From an uncultured Lachnospiraceae bacterium (GTDB taxonomy: Bacteria; Bacillota; Clostridia; Lachnospirales; Lachnospiraceae), in NCBI GenBank assembly GCA_902781655.1, contig CACZJZ010000022.1, positions 1-38,922 of the forward strand: a DNA stretch of 38,922 nucleotides, written 5' to 3'. Every line of letters starts with the position of its first letter. The first letter of the stretch is position 1. Under the pieces are notes generated by a model. That model was not told the origin of the DNA, searched no databases, and saw only the letters and a list, made by a program, of their open reading frames with translations. Positions 16,865 to 25,405 of this stretch are shown here, one piece after another. The translations under genes were made by a program, and so were the position numbers.

Positions 16865-18721
16865 TCACAATTTCCACACCGTGCTCTGCCGCTTTGCCCG
16901 TTTGGGCAGCCAGATATCCACCCTGCTGCCGTGCGGCTCCTTATTGCTGAAGGAAATCAGGTCATCTCTCCGATACATCAGGGACAGTGTTTTCCTGAGA
17001 TTCCAGAGTCCCAGGCCATGTCCGTCCGGTCTGACTGTAACCGTTCCTTCCTGCATCTGCTGCAGAAACTCCTGCGGATAGCCTTCTCCGTCATCCTCCG
17101 TCACGATATGGCACATATTTTGCCCGTCATGCATCTCCTCCCGCGCTGAGATCAGCACAGAGGTCAGCCTGTCAATCGACACGGCATGCTTGTAGATGTT
17201 CTCAACCAGGGTGTGAATCAGAAGCTGCGGGACCGGATACTCGGCCACCTGATCGTCCACGTCGATAAAATCAAAGACATTGCCCGGATAAAGGAAATCC
17301 TGCATCGCGATATAATCCTTCACATGCGCAATCTCCTCGGACAGCGGCACCGTGTGCAGGCCTCCCTTGAAGAGGTAGCGGATATTGCTCGACAGCCGCT
17401 CGATATAATTCCGGATATCTTCATTCCGGTTCTGATAGGACATGGAATGGATGGTGGTGAGCGCGTTCAGGAAAAAGTGCGGGCGTATCTGCAGCTGCAC
17501 ATACTTCAGCGTGGCCTCATCGAACTGAATCCGCTCCTCATACGATTTCAGCCGCAGATTCTCAATCGTGTCCATCATCTGATTGAAGCTGGTATTGATT
17601 TTCCGGAATTCTACCGACTTCGCCATATCCGGCAGACGCAGATTCTTCTCCCCGTTTTCGATTTTGCCCATCGCGGTGAGCAGCTCCTCCATCGGGCGAT
17701 AAACAGCGCGCCGCAGATACCAGGCAATCGCTGAAATCATCAGAATCGCCGTCACGATCAGGCCCAGAATGAGGGCCTGCCTGAGCTGCCAGCTGCCCAT
17801 CACTTCCTGACGGGGCATCACAGTGTAAAGCCGAAAAGCCCCCTTCCGGGTCCTGGTCTGGTACAGATAGAAGCGGCTGTCCCCGGACCAGGCCGCGGTC
17901 TCCAGCGGGACAGAACCAAGCTCCGTTTCGGAAACCAGACTTTCACCGGATGAGCTCTGCCAGAGCAGATGTCCGTTCTGATCCGCCAGGACTGACGCCT
18001 GTCCGTCCGGCCCGGTGAGCACATCCGCACAGGCCGAGACAGGAATCAGCGCGCCGATGATCCTTTCTCTGTTGGCATAAATTCTGGCAAGATACCCTTT
18101 TCCGCCGATGGTCACCCAGTGCCACCTGGGGATCGATTCCGACGCCTCTTTTTCTGCGGAGTTCTGGATATAAGAGCGTATGGCTTCCCCATCCGCATAC
18201 GATATCGTACTGCCTGTCGTATACTCTGAAAGAAACAGCTCCGAGCTCCGGTCATAGATCAGGAGAAAACTGGTGTCAAAAGAATCGGATACCGTGCGCA
18301 TTTCCGCGAGGACCTTCTGGGCATAGACGTTTCGTCTGGTGATATTCCGGGACGCCAGTCCCTGTATCTCCTCCGCATCCCGCAGCAGCGTCGCCAGCGC
18401 TTCCTCGTTGGATTTGAACATCTGATTCAGGTCGCGCACCTGAATTTCCGCGGCCTGCCGGAGCGCCAGACCCGCGTTCCGCTCCAGTGTGTCCTGCGTA
18501 TCCCGGAAGAGAACGATAAGGATGCCCGCCAGAAGAATAAAATAAAAGAGAAGGAGAACCGTGACCGTCCGGATGAACGAATTCCCGGTTTCCTTCCTAC
18601 CGTTTATCTGTCCCCTGCCCTTTTCCTGTCCCTGATTCCTAATGGTCTGGCCGTCCGAAAGCTGATTTCCCTCCTTCGGATGTCCCGGCCGTTCCGGGCA
18701 TCTGTGAAATAATCCGGTCAC
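16865..18721 (-). CDS. YesM-type sensor histidine kinase
   Basis: A 618-residue membrane kinase. Transmembrane segments lie at about 50-72 and 316-336 and flank an extracellular Cache-like sensor domain. A HAMP region follows. The His_kinase motif IRPHFFLNALTTIHSM has phospho-acceptor His415, and the ATPase domain shows ENIYKHA, DDGEGYP and GHGLGLWNL. The GTG start at 18721 is chosen because GGAGGAGA lies directly upstream and the open sequence before it covers the dusB end. It should sense an extracellular sugar, possibly through the binding protein, and phosphorylate the neighbouring regulator. The first 45 residues are a polar tail of unknown use. Only 29 bp separate it from dusB, so it may be read from the housekeeping transcript. 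Confidence 0.87.
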   Translation of the reverse strand: MTGLFHRCPERPGHPKEGNQLSDGQTIRNQGQEKGRGQINGRKETGNSFIRTVTVLLLFYFILLAGILIVLFRDTQDTLERNAGLALRQAAEIQVRDLNQMFKSNEEALATLLRDAEEIQGLASRNITRRNVYAQKVLAEMRTVSDSFDTSFLLIYDRSSELFLSEYTTGSTISYADGEAIRSYIQNSAEKEASESIPRWHWVTIGGKGYLARIYANRERIIGALIPVSACADVLTGPDGQASVLADQNGHLLWQSSSGESLVSETELGSVPLETAAWSGDSRFYLYQTRTRKGAFRLYTVMPRQEVMGSWQLRQALILGLIVTAILMISAIAWYLRRAVYRPMEELLTAMGKIENGEKNLRLPDMAKSVEFRKINTSFNQMMDTIENLRLKSYEERIQFDEATLKYVQLQIRPHFFLNALTTIHSMSYQNRNEDIRNYIERLSSNIRYLFKGGLHTVPLSEEIAHVKDYIAMQDFLYPGNVFDFIDVDDQVAEYPVPQLLIHTLVENIYKHAVSIDRLTSVLISAREEMHDGQNMCHIVTEDDGEGYPQEFLQQMQEGTVTVRPDGHGLGLWNLRKTLSLMYRRDDLISFSNKEPHGSRVDIWLPKRAKRQSTVWKL

Positions 18722-18750
18722 AGTCTCCTCCCTGTCCTGTCTTATCTTAT

Positions 18751-19860
18751 CTATTTCTCCGGCATCTCCCAGTCCAGCAGCTCCGCCAGCTCCTGCCTGG
18801 TGGTCACCTGCATCACCCTGCTGCGGATCCGGCTGGCGCCCGGAAATCCGGCGATATACCAGGCGACATGCTTGCGCATCTCCTGCATCACCACCTGCTC
18901 GGGCCCATACCGGAGGCACAGATCGGTCTGCCGCAAAATCATGGCCTTCCGCTCCTGCGGCGTCACCTGCGAGACGGTGAATGGCACCCGGCCATTTCCT
19001 GATGAAAAAACGCCTTCCTCCGCCCGGATCCCTTCCGCAGAGGCTCCGTCCCCCACGCTGCCGGCGCTCTCTCCAGCCGGCAATCTCCTTAAATACTCCA
19101 GAATCTCACGGAAAATCCACGGATTTCCCTCCGCGGCGCGCCCGACCAGCACCGCATCGCAGCCGGTCTCCTGAAACATCCGGAGCGCGGAGGGACCGTC
19201 CACGATATCTCCGTTTCCAAAGACCGGAATGGTCAGCGCTTGCTTTACCGCCGCGATGCCGGGCAGATCCGCTCTTCCCGAATACATCTGCGGCCTGGTG
19301 CGGCCATGCACCGCCACCGCCGAGGCGCCGCCGGCCTCCGCAGCCAATGCGCAGTCCACCGCATTCCGGTGCTCCTCATCAAAGCCCAGACGGATTTTGA
19401 CCGTGACCGGGTGCGGCGTGTGGGCGACTGCGGCGCGCACGAGCTGTTCAATGAGATGCGGATCCTTCATCAGCGCGGACCCGTCGCCGTTGCCCGTGAT
19501 TTTGGGGACGGGGCAGCCCATGTTGATGTCAAGAACGTCAAAATCCAGCCCGTCTGCAATCTCTCCGGAGTTGATCATATCCAGTGCCCGCGCCAGCACC
19601 TCCGGTTCATGGGTGAACAGCTGAAGAGACACGGGATGCTCGTCCGGGTGTGTCCGGAGCAGACGCGCCGTGGCGCGGTTATGGTAGGTGATCGCTTTCG
19701 CGCTCACCATTTCCATGGCGACAAGGCCCGCTCCCTGCTCGTGGCAGAGCAGCCGGAACGGCAGATCGGAGACGCCCGCCATCGGCGCAAGAAAGACCCT
19801 GTTCGGAATGGTCACCGACCGATTCGCGCCGGTAAGAGTGAGTGGTGAAGTATATGGCAT
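18751..19860 (-). CDS. dusB: tRNA-dihydrouridine synthase
   Basis: A 369-residue flavoenzyme that reduces uridine to dihydrouridine in the tRNA D-loop, using NADPH. The FMN-binding TIM barrel is clear: NRVFLAPMAGVSDLPFR near the start, DINMGCPVPKITGNGDGS with the catalytic Cys, KIRLGF, VAVHGRTRPQMYSG, and VFGNGDI with VLVGRAAEGNPWIF. Between the barrel and the helical C-terminal domain (RYGPEQVVMQEMRKH) there is an insert of about 30 residues, AGSVGDGASAEG and following, which most relatives lack. I chose the ATG at 19860 because the conserved part begins soon after; a start at 19902 (MMKATEGR) inside the previous gene is also possible. Confidence 0.86.
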   Translation of the reverse strand: MPYTSPLTLTGANRSVTIPNRVFLAPMAGVSDLPFRLLCHEQGAGLVAMEMVSAKAITYHNRATARLLRTHPDEHPVSLQLFTHEPEVLARALDMINSGEIADGLDFDVLDINMGCPVPKITGNGDGSALMKDPHLIEQLVRAAVAHTPHPVTVKIRLGFDEEHRNAVDCALAAEAGGASAVAVHGRTRPQMYSGRADLPGIAAVKQALTIPVFGNGDIVDGPSALRMFQETGCDAVLVGRAAEGNPWIFREILEYLRRLPAGESAGSVGDGASAEGIRAEEGVFSSGNGRVPFTVSQVTPQERKAMILRQTDLCLRYGPEQVVMQEMRKHVAWYIAGFPGASRIRSRVMQVTTRQELAELLDWEMPEK

Positions 19861-19873
19861 CGCTGTCCCAGGA

Positions 19874-20479
19874 TTACTCCTGCCCTCCGTCGCTTTCATC
19901 ATCCCATCCGGAATCCAGCACGTCGCCGGGATTCTGATGCAGAATTTTGATCTTATAATATGCGGAGAGTGACTGAAACAGTTCCTGCTTCCTGCGCCGG
20001 ATCTCCCTGATCATGAGGCCGCAGCTGATCTCGTCGTACAGCAGATCGCCCTCCTCCGCCTGCGTCTCCATCTCGACATCGCCCCCGGGCGTAAACACGA
20101 TCGTGAATATGCCGCCGACCTCCTCCGTGAACAGCACACACAAAATATGCAGCTCTTCCTTCACGTTCTCCGGCAGCCCGTCGAACGTCCGGTTGAAATA
20201 ATATTTCTGATCATACTTGCTGGCACCGCAGAGCACCACCTTGATGTGCTCGCGCTGTCCGTCGGCCGCAAAGCCATCCCGCGCGGTCAAATCTTCCCCA
20301 GCGCCGGGCATCCCGCATACACTGTCTGCCGCGTATCCGGCCTGCGGTTCGCTGGACGTACCGCAGGCTTCCTGTCCTGTTTTGTCAGACGCAGCGCCAG
20401 TGCTGATATCATCGCCTGCCGCAGCAGCGTTTCTGATCCCGCCTGCCGCAGCAGCGTTGCTCTGCCTCTCTTCTGTCAT
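19874..20479 (-). CDS. Small conserved protein of unknown function (DUF6145-like)
   Basis: A 201-residue protein with no signal peptide. Residues about 80-180 resemble a family of small uncharacterised proteins found beside birA and dusB in Lachnospiraceae, which I recall as DUF6145: VVLCGASKYDQKYYFN, LPENVKEELHILCVLFTEEV and LLYDEISCGLMIREI. The first 75 residues are low in complexity, with a short repeat RNAAAAGDD / SNAAAAGGI and scattered Cys, and look like an added tail. The ATG overlaps the birA stop by ATGA. Function is unknown. The gene order suggests coupled translation with the biotin ligase. Confidence 0.6.
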   Translation of the reverse strand: MTEERQSNAAAAGGIRNAAAAGDDISTGAASDKTGQEACGTSSEPQAGYAADSVCGMPGAGEDLTARDGFAADGQREHIKVVLCGASKYDQKYYFNRTFDGLPENVKEELHILCVLFTEEVGGIFTIVFTPGGDVEMETQAEEGDLLYDEISCGLMIREIRRRKQELFQSLSAYYKIKILHQNPGDVLDSGWDDESDGGQE

Positions 20480-21693
20480 ACATATCCCTCCACGCCGCGG
20501 ACCGAAACCTCCCCGGCGGAAACAGCCCGGATCACCGGTCTGCCCGGCACCTGTCCCTCTGATGCAGGCGTCACTTCCACCAGCAGCTCGCCCAGGTCAC
20601 TGATCCCGATGGCTCTGCCCGTGAACGGCGCCTGCGGGTCGAGCACGCGCACCGTCCTGCCCTTGTTCACAAGAACCTGTTCATACGCCGCCCGGAGCGG
20701 CGCCAGAGAGCCGGCCCTCACAAACAGCCCGTAGTCCTCTTCAAAATGCTTCCAGACCGCCGCCACCAGATCAGCCCGGTTGGTCTTCTTCCCCGTGGCC
20801 AGATATATGCTGGACGCCGTCGCCGCGATCTCCTCCGGAATGGAAGACGTATTCACATTGAAGCCGATACCGATCGTCACATCGCGGATATCCCGCTCCT
20901 CGAGGCGCATCTCCGTCAGAATTCCCGTCATCTTCTTCCATGCCGGGTCCTTTGCCGAGGAAACCACGATATCGTTCGGCCATTTGATCCCGAAACGGGC
21001 CGGATAGACACACTGGTCTCCGGAACCCGCCGCTGCAGCGCAGACACCTTTTTCCAGACAGATATTTTCCCCGGATCCGGCTGCCGCGCCAGCTTCTGCC
21101 TCCGCGCCCGCGGCCTGACCTCGTTCCTGGCGCTCGATATCATCCACCACAGCTCCGCCGGCAATCTCCTGACACGCCTTGCACGCCGCGAGCGCCATCA
21201 CAATCGTCACCATCGGCGCGATATTCGTCGGCATCTTTGGGCGCACCAGCAGGCTCATGTACACATTACCCCCGTCCGGTGAAATCCACCTGCGTCCCCT
21301 GCGGCCCTTGCCCTTATTTTGCAGGGATGTCACACACAGCGTTCCCTCCGGTGCACCCTGATCTGCGAGCGCCATGATATCGTCATTGGTCGATCCGGTT
21401 TCCTCCGCATAATAGCAGGGATGACCGGCCCACCGCGTTGCGGCCGACAGCCGCGCGTTCAGCTCAGCCTCATTGAGCAGATCGCTCGACTCCGCCCGCG
21501 CCTCATCCAGCCGGTACCCGCGGTTCTGCACCGCCTCAATCGGATACCCCTCCTCCCGGAGACGGCCTACCGCCTTCCATACCGCCGTGCGCGATACCCC
21601 GAGCGCCTCACACAGCTCCTGCCCGCTGATATATTCCCCTGCTCCGGCCTCCCGGAGCCGCTCCAAAATCCTGTCCTTCACCATAATCTTCAT
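20476..21693 (-). CDS. birA: Bifunctional biotin ligase / repressor
   Basis: A 405-residue protein of the two-domain BirA type. Residues 1-65 are a helix-turn-helix (ISGQELCEALGVSRTAVWKA), as in the biotin-operon repressor. The ligase domain shows ETGSTNDDIM, the biotinyl-AMP loop GKGRRGRRWISPDGGN, and FGIKWPNDIVV. The small C-terminal domain contains ISDLGELLVEV. It attaches biotin to carboxylase carrier proteins. Between VVDDIERQ and YPARFGIKWPND there is an Ala/Gly-rich insert of about 40 residues with a repeated pattern (AAAGSGENICLE, AAAAGSGDQCVY). The start at 21693 is preceded by AGGGAC. The gene follows the ornithine carbamoyltransferase gene after 49 bp. Confidence 0.85.
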   Translation of the reverse strand: MKIMVKDRILERLREAGAGEYISGQELCEALGVSRTAVWKAVGRLREEGYPIEAVQNRGYRLDEARAESSDLLNEAELNARLSAATRWAGHPCYYAEETGSTNDDIMALADQGAPEGTLCVTSLQNKGKGRRGRRWISPDGGNVYMSLLVRPKMPTNIAPMVTIVMALAACKACQEIAGGAVVDDIERQERGQAAGAEAEAGAAAGSGENICLEKGVCAAAAGSGDQCVYPARFGIKWPNDIVVSSAKDPAWKKMTGILTEMRLEERDIRDVTIGIGFNVNTSSIPEEIAATASSIYLATGKKTNRADLVAAVWKHFEEDYGLFVRAGSLAPLRAAYEQVLVNKGRTVRVLDPQAPFTGRAIGISDLGELLVEVTPASEGQVPGRPVIRAVSAGEVSVRGVEGYV

Positions 21694-21742
21694 TTTTGTC
21701 CCTGACGAGTTTAGCTTGTTTGGGACAATTTCCATCCCGTCC

Positions 21743-22813
21743 TTACTCCAGTGTCGCCGCCATGACTGCCTTGATGGTGTGCATGCGGTTTTCCGCCTCG
21801 TCGAATACGACACTGTCGTGAGATTCGAATACCTCGTCGGTCACTTCCATCTCGTTGATGCCGTACTTCTCCCGGATCTTGCGGCCGGTCGATGTGCCGA
21901 GGTCGTGGAAAGCCGGCAGGCAGTGCATGAAAACTGCTCCGTGCGGCGCCTGCGGGTGGGTGTCCGGATCCTGGATGGGTCCGGAGGTGATCCGTCCGTT
22001 CGCAGCGGTCTCATCTGCGCGCGCCATGATCTGGGAAGTTACGCGATATGGCGTAAGGTCTGCAAGCCGCTTCTGCCAGACCTCGTCCGGTTCCCCCATG
22101 GAGACCCAAACATCGGTATAAATGACATCGGCGCCGGCCGCGGCCTTCATCGGGTCCGTCTCCAGCGTGATCGACCCACCGGTCTCCTCCGCAATCCGGC
22201 GGCACCTTGCGGTCAGCTCCACATCCGGGAAGTATTCCGCCGTCGAGCACAGTGTGACATGCATCCCGAGCTTTGCGCCGAGCACCATCCAGGAATCAGC
22301 CATGTTGTAGCGGCAGTCGCCATAGAACGTGACATGAATCCCCTTCTCGCTGCCAAAATGCTCGCGGATGGTGAGTGCGTCGGCCAGCATCTGGGTCGGG
22401 TGAAACTCGTTGGTAAGCCCGTTCCAGACCGGGACGCGGGAATATTTTGCCAGCTCCTCCACGATATTCTGCCCGAAGCCGCGATACTCGATTCCATCGT
22501 ACATCCCGGACAAAACCCGTGCTGTGTCGGCGATGGACTCCTTCTTGCCGATCTGGCTTCCGGTCGGATCGAGGTAGGTCGTCCCCATGCCAAGATCATG
22601 CGCCGCCACTTCAAAGGAGCATCTGGTCCGCGTGCTCGTCTTCTCAAAGATCAGAGCCACGTTTCTGCCCTCAAAATAGCGGACAGACTCGCCGGCCTTC
22701 TTCTTCGCCTTGAATTCCGCGGAAAGATCCAGCAGATATCGGATCTCCTCCGGCGTATAGTCAAGCAGCGTTAAGAAATCCCTTCCCTTCAGCGGAGAAT
22801 GTTTCAGATCCAT
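21743..22813 (-). CDS. argF: Ornithine carbamoyltransferase
   Basis: A 356-residue enzyme joining carbamoyl phosphate and ornithine to citrulline, or the reverse in arginine catabolism. The carbamoyl-phosphate motif is [24 protein letters not shown] and [11 protein letters not shown] supply further active-site residues, with the catalytic Cys in HCLP. The length and the segment [15 protein letters not shown] before the HCLP motif resemble catabolic-type or long-form enzymes, so arcB is an alternative name. No other arginine genes are nearby. GGAGG lies just before the ATG. It may be the first gene of a transcript that continues into birA. Confidence 0.9.
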   Translation of the reverse strand: MDLKHSPLKGRDFLTLLDYTPEEIRYLLDLSAEFKAKKKAGESVRYFEGRNVALIFEKTSTRTRCSFEVAAHDLGMGTTYLDPTGSQIGKKESIADTARVLSGMYDGIEYRGFGQNIVEELAKYSRVPVWNGLTNEFHPTQMLADALTIREHFGSEKGIHVTFYGDCRYNMADSWMVLGAKLGMHVTLCSTAEYFPDVELTARCRRIAEETGGSITLETDPMKAAAGADVIYTDVWVSMGEPDEVWQKRLADLTPYRVTSQIMARADETAANGRITSGPIQDPDTHPQAPHGAVFMHCLPAFHDLGTSTGRKIREKYGINEMEVTDEVFESHDSVVFDEAENRMHTIKAVMAATLE

Positions 22814-22965
22814 AGGGAGCCTCCTTCTGACAAAATTCGTTCAAACTGATGCCACAGTATCGCGATCCTGGCGCCACCCGCGCGGGAAACGCCCGAATGG
22901 GCTTTTCCCGATATCGGGAAACTGGTGCCGCGTATCACGAATGCCCTCAGTTTACCACATTTTGC
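22814..22965 (-). promoter_or_regulatory. Leader of the ornithine carbamoyltransferase gene, dense in palindromes
   Basis: Five short palindromes follow one another: TTTCCCGATATCGGGAAA at 22904-22921, GCCCGAATGGGC, CCCGCGCGGG, TGGCGCCA and an ATCGCGAT. TAAACT near 22958 could be a -10 box on the minus strand, without a convincing -35. The role is unknown; repressor sites or a folded leader are both possible. Confidence 0.35.
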
Positions 22966-23030
22966 ACTGCTTCGCAGAAATCCGCCCGGCCGCCCGTAGA
23001 AAAGAACAGGCCAGTCAGGATCTTATATCC

Positions 23031-23125
23031 CGCACCCGATGATGAACGCCGCCTTTCATCTCGTGCTCCGCACCCGATGATGAACATCGCCTTTCATCTC
23101 GCGCCCCGCGCTCGATGATGAGCGG
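23031..23125. repeat. 38-bp tandem repeat between argF and the SleB-type gene
   Basis: About 2.5 copies of a 38-bp unit marked by CGATGATGA at 23037, 23075 and 23113. The first two copies share GCCTTTCATCTCG; the third is shorter and more diverged. It lies in a stretch without a gene (22966-23350) that also holds the palindromic element and a terminator. Confidence 0.7.
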
Positions 23126-23136
23126 TCGCCAGGAGG

Positions 23137-23186
23137 CATGATTTGCAGGCAGGCTTGCATCATGGCATGGCTTCTGCCCCGTCGCC
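23137..23186. repeat. Interspersed palindromic element, copy 2
   Basis: The core TGCAGGCAGGCTTGCA is at 23144-23159, flanked by CATGAT on the left and ATCATG on the right, then CTTCTGCCCCGTCGCC. As in copy 1, it stands just past the T tract of a minus-strand terminator. Confidence 0.6.
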
Positions 23187-23193
23187 TTCACAT

Positions 23194-23220
23194 AAAAAAA
23201 CCGGCAGGATATCCTGCCGG
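23194..23220 (-). terminator. Intrinsic terminator of the SleB-type gene
   Basis: The perfect stem CCGGCAGGAT/ATCCTGCCGG (23201-23220) is followed on the minus strand by seven T. It lies about 130 bp after the stop of the hydrolase gene. Confidence 0.85.
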
Positions 23221-23350
23221 TAGATTCATGACTATGTTTGTAGCATTCGTGTAAAAATGGCCGAACGGTTTTCCGCTTCTATCCTGCCTTGTGTCATCTG
23301 CGAAAGGACGATGCGAACATCTCACTGTTCTATACTGTCCCATCCCCCAA

Positions 23351-24937
23351 TCACCAGAATGCGTGGTGCGCAATCACGATTCCGCTGTGAAGCTCCCTGC
23401 GCATGAAGTGCAGCGCATTTCCTACCGGCTTGTCTCCGGAGAGCGCTGCGTCCACCGCGTCATAGCAGGACTGCGGCGCGCTCTTGGCCGACGCCATGGA
23501 GGCACAGCGGCGGGCAGGTGTAAACTGGCTGCGCTGGTAGATGACGCCCTCCAGCGTGTCCGGGTACGCGGCGGACTGCATACGGTTTAAAACAACACTT
23601 GCCACCGCCACCTTGCCGCTTGCCGGCTCTGTATTCGCTTCATAGAAGACCAGTGCCGCGAGAAGATCGCGCTCATAGTCGGTAAGAAGGCTCGTGCCCG
23701 AGCTTGTTCCGCTCTTTTTCGTCTCACTCTTTGCACCGGATGTCGTCTCTGCCGCTGCACTGTCTGCGGTATCAGAGGATTCCCCGCTGACTGCTGCCTT
23801 GCTCTGCTCCGCGGCCGCTTTTCCGGCTTCGCTGCCAGCAGTGGCTGCAGAAGCTGCTGTTTCCGCGCCAGATGCTGCGGTTTCATTCTTTGTCCCGCTC
23901 TCGGCCGCAGCACTGCTCCCCGTCCTCGCTGCGGAAGACGCTGCCGTGCTGCTCTCCGCTGCCTCACTGCTCTCCGTCCCCGCCGCGGAAGACGCTGCCG
24001 TGCTGCTCTCCGCTGCTGTGGACTCAGCCGCTGCCTCCGTCGTGCCGGAGGCAGCCGTGTCACCGGCGTCAGCAGACTCACTGGAAGCATCCGCAACGCT
24101 GGAGGAAGCTGCATCGCTGGAAGAACCTTCCCCTACAGCAGTCACCTCGTCTGACTCCGACGCACCGTCTGTACCGATCACAGCCTCCGCAACCGGTCCG
24201 CTGACACTGATCGCGGCATTGTATTTCTGAGAGGCAATCGCCATCTTGCTCTGCAGATCATTGTATGCCGCATCCGCCGCTGCCTGCTTATCCGCTACAT
24301 CTGCTGCCGCCGCGTCGCGCTGCGATGCCGCGTCGCTGGACTGCTGATAAAGCGCCTTCAGCTGATCTTCCGTGATTTTGGTCTGGCTGCCGTCAGCCGG
24401 AAGCTCATCCCCATCCAGAACGCCACTTCCGTCGCTGTCCTGCTGCTGTGCGTCATACATCTTCTGCGCAGACACAACCATATTGGCCGCATCCTGCGCG
24501 GTGGCTGTCAGACTCTCCAGATTGCTCTGCGCATCCGCAAGTGCCTGCTCTGCCGCATTGTAGGCATCAGCCGCTGCCGCGGAATCTCTCTGTGCCTCTG
24601 CCGCATCGTCGATCGTGACGGAAATGCTTGCACTCGTAATCTGCCCCAGCGCCGCGGCTGCCGCATTGGCGCTTGCCAGATTATCCGATGCGGACGGTGC
24701 CGGCGTGACCGCCGCTGCCTGTGCCGCTGCCGCGGCGTCGTCTGTCTGCGCCGCGACAACCGCCGCCTGTGCACTCGCGGCAGTATCTGCGATACTCTGC
24801 TTTGCGGATGCCTCGACCTCCGCGGCAAACGTGCGCGACGCACTCATTCTCGATACGGAAAAAACACAGGTGACCGCCAGCGCGGAAGCGACAACTCTGA
24901 CTGCCTTCGTATTTTTCCTACTCTTCTTAGCCTTCAT
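23351..24937 (-). CDS. Secreted SleB-type cell-wall hydrolase with coiled-coil and Ser/Ala linker
   Basis: A 528-residue exported protein. Residues 1-40 are a signal peptide (KKSRKNTKAVRVVASALAV, ending near RTFAAEVEA). Residues 50-270 are Ala-rich with coiled-coil character. About 150 residues of Ser/Ala/Glu linker follow, containing an 18-residue repeat encoded by a 54-bp in-frame duplication. The last 110 residues are a Hydrolase_2 (SleB/CwlJ) domain: LAALVFYEANTEPASGKVAVASVVLNRM with the likely catalytic Glu, QFTPARR and ALHFMRRELHSGIVI. SleB-type enzymes are lytic transglycosylases of spore cortex or cell wall. The layout suggests a vegetative wall hydrolase as much as a germination enzyme. 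GAGGTAATT precedes the ATG at 24937. Confidence 0.8.
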   Translation of the reverse strand: MKAKKSRKNTKAVRVVASALAVTCVFSVSRMSASRTFAAEVEASAKQSIADTAASAQAAVVAAQTDDAAAAAQAAAVTPAPSASDNLASANAAAAALGQITSASISVTIDDAAEAQRDSAAAADAYNAAEQALADAQSNLESLTATAQDAANMVVSAQKMYDAQQQDSDGSGVLDGDELPADGSQTKITEDQLKALYQQSSDAASQRDAAAADVADKQAAADAAYNDLQSKMAIASQKYNAAISVSGPVAEAVIGTDGASESDEVTAVGEGSSSDAASSSVADASSESADAGDTAASGTTEAAAESTAAESSTAASSAAGTESSEAAESSTAASSAARTGSSAAAESGTKNETAASGAETAASAATAGSEAGKAAAEQSKAAVSGESSDTADSAAAETTSGAKSETKKSGTSSGTSLLTDYERDLLAALVFYEANTEPASGKVAVASVVLNRMQSAAYPDTLEGVIYQRSQFTPARRCASMASAKSAPQSCYDAVDAALSGDKPVGNALHFMRRELHSGIVIAHHAFW

Positions 24938-25143
24938 AATTACCTCTCGATTTCTGTGCTCTGTTCTGCCGGCTCCTGCGGCGCCCCGCCGCTGCCCTTT
25001 CCATCCGGGTATAACTGCCGCCGACGTTCCCAAGTCTCAATCTCGGGACTGGCAACTGATGTTACATTCGTCACGAACTCATTACATTGTTGCGAATTAT
25101 TTACATCAATTGTTACGTAATTATTACGTCAAGATAGGAAAAA

Positions 25144-25172
25144 TTGTATTGTTCTGTAATATTTTTGTCAAG
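25144..25172 (-). promoter_or_regulatory. Vegetative-type promoter of the SleB-type gene
   Basis: On the minus strand TTGACA (25172-25167) is followed after exactly 17 bases by TACAAT (25149-25144), close to consensus for the main sigma factor. The leader is long, about 200 bases, and contains the palindrome ACGTAATTATTACGT at 25115-25129, which could be a regulator site. Confidence 0.65.
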
Positions 25173-25286
25173 TTTCCTCCGCCTCTTCAGCGGCTTTCCG
25201 TCAAAATCCGCGCAGATACGCCGTTTGCAAGGTACTGATTCACCACCATCCCCCTGCTTCTCCGCCATGCCGCGAGAGACATAAAA

Positions 25287-25324
25287 AGAACCGGATTGTA
25301 TTAATTTCAATACAATCCGGTTCT
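25287..25324 (-). terminator. Intrinsic terminator after proC
   Basis: A stem of about 16 pairs, AGAACCGGATTGTATT with AATACAATCCGGTTCT, closes a short loop and is followed on the minus strand by TTTTTAT. It ends the transcript that includes proC. Apart from this and the promoter above, 24938-25405 holds nothing that I can support. Confidence 0.85.
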
Positions 25325-25405
25325 ATCTCTCTAATTCAGCTGCTTTCTGCGCAGTCTCAGCCTCGTACCGCATAAGGCCTGCAGTTTCTTCGACTCGCAT
25401 CCGAT

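Noticed and set aside
22814-22965. T-box or other known riboswitch before argF
   Set aside because: I found no T-box sequence, specifier stem or other known aptamer core, only palindromes.
23694-24230. Plus-strand Ala/Ser/Val-rich open frame as a surface protein
   Set aside because: It is the antisense reading of the repetitive Ser/Ala linker of the SleB-type protein.
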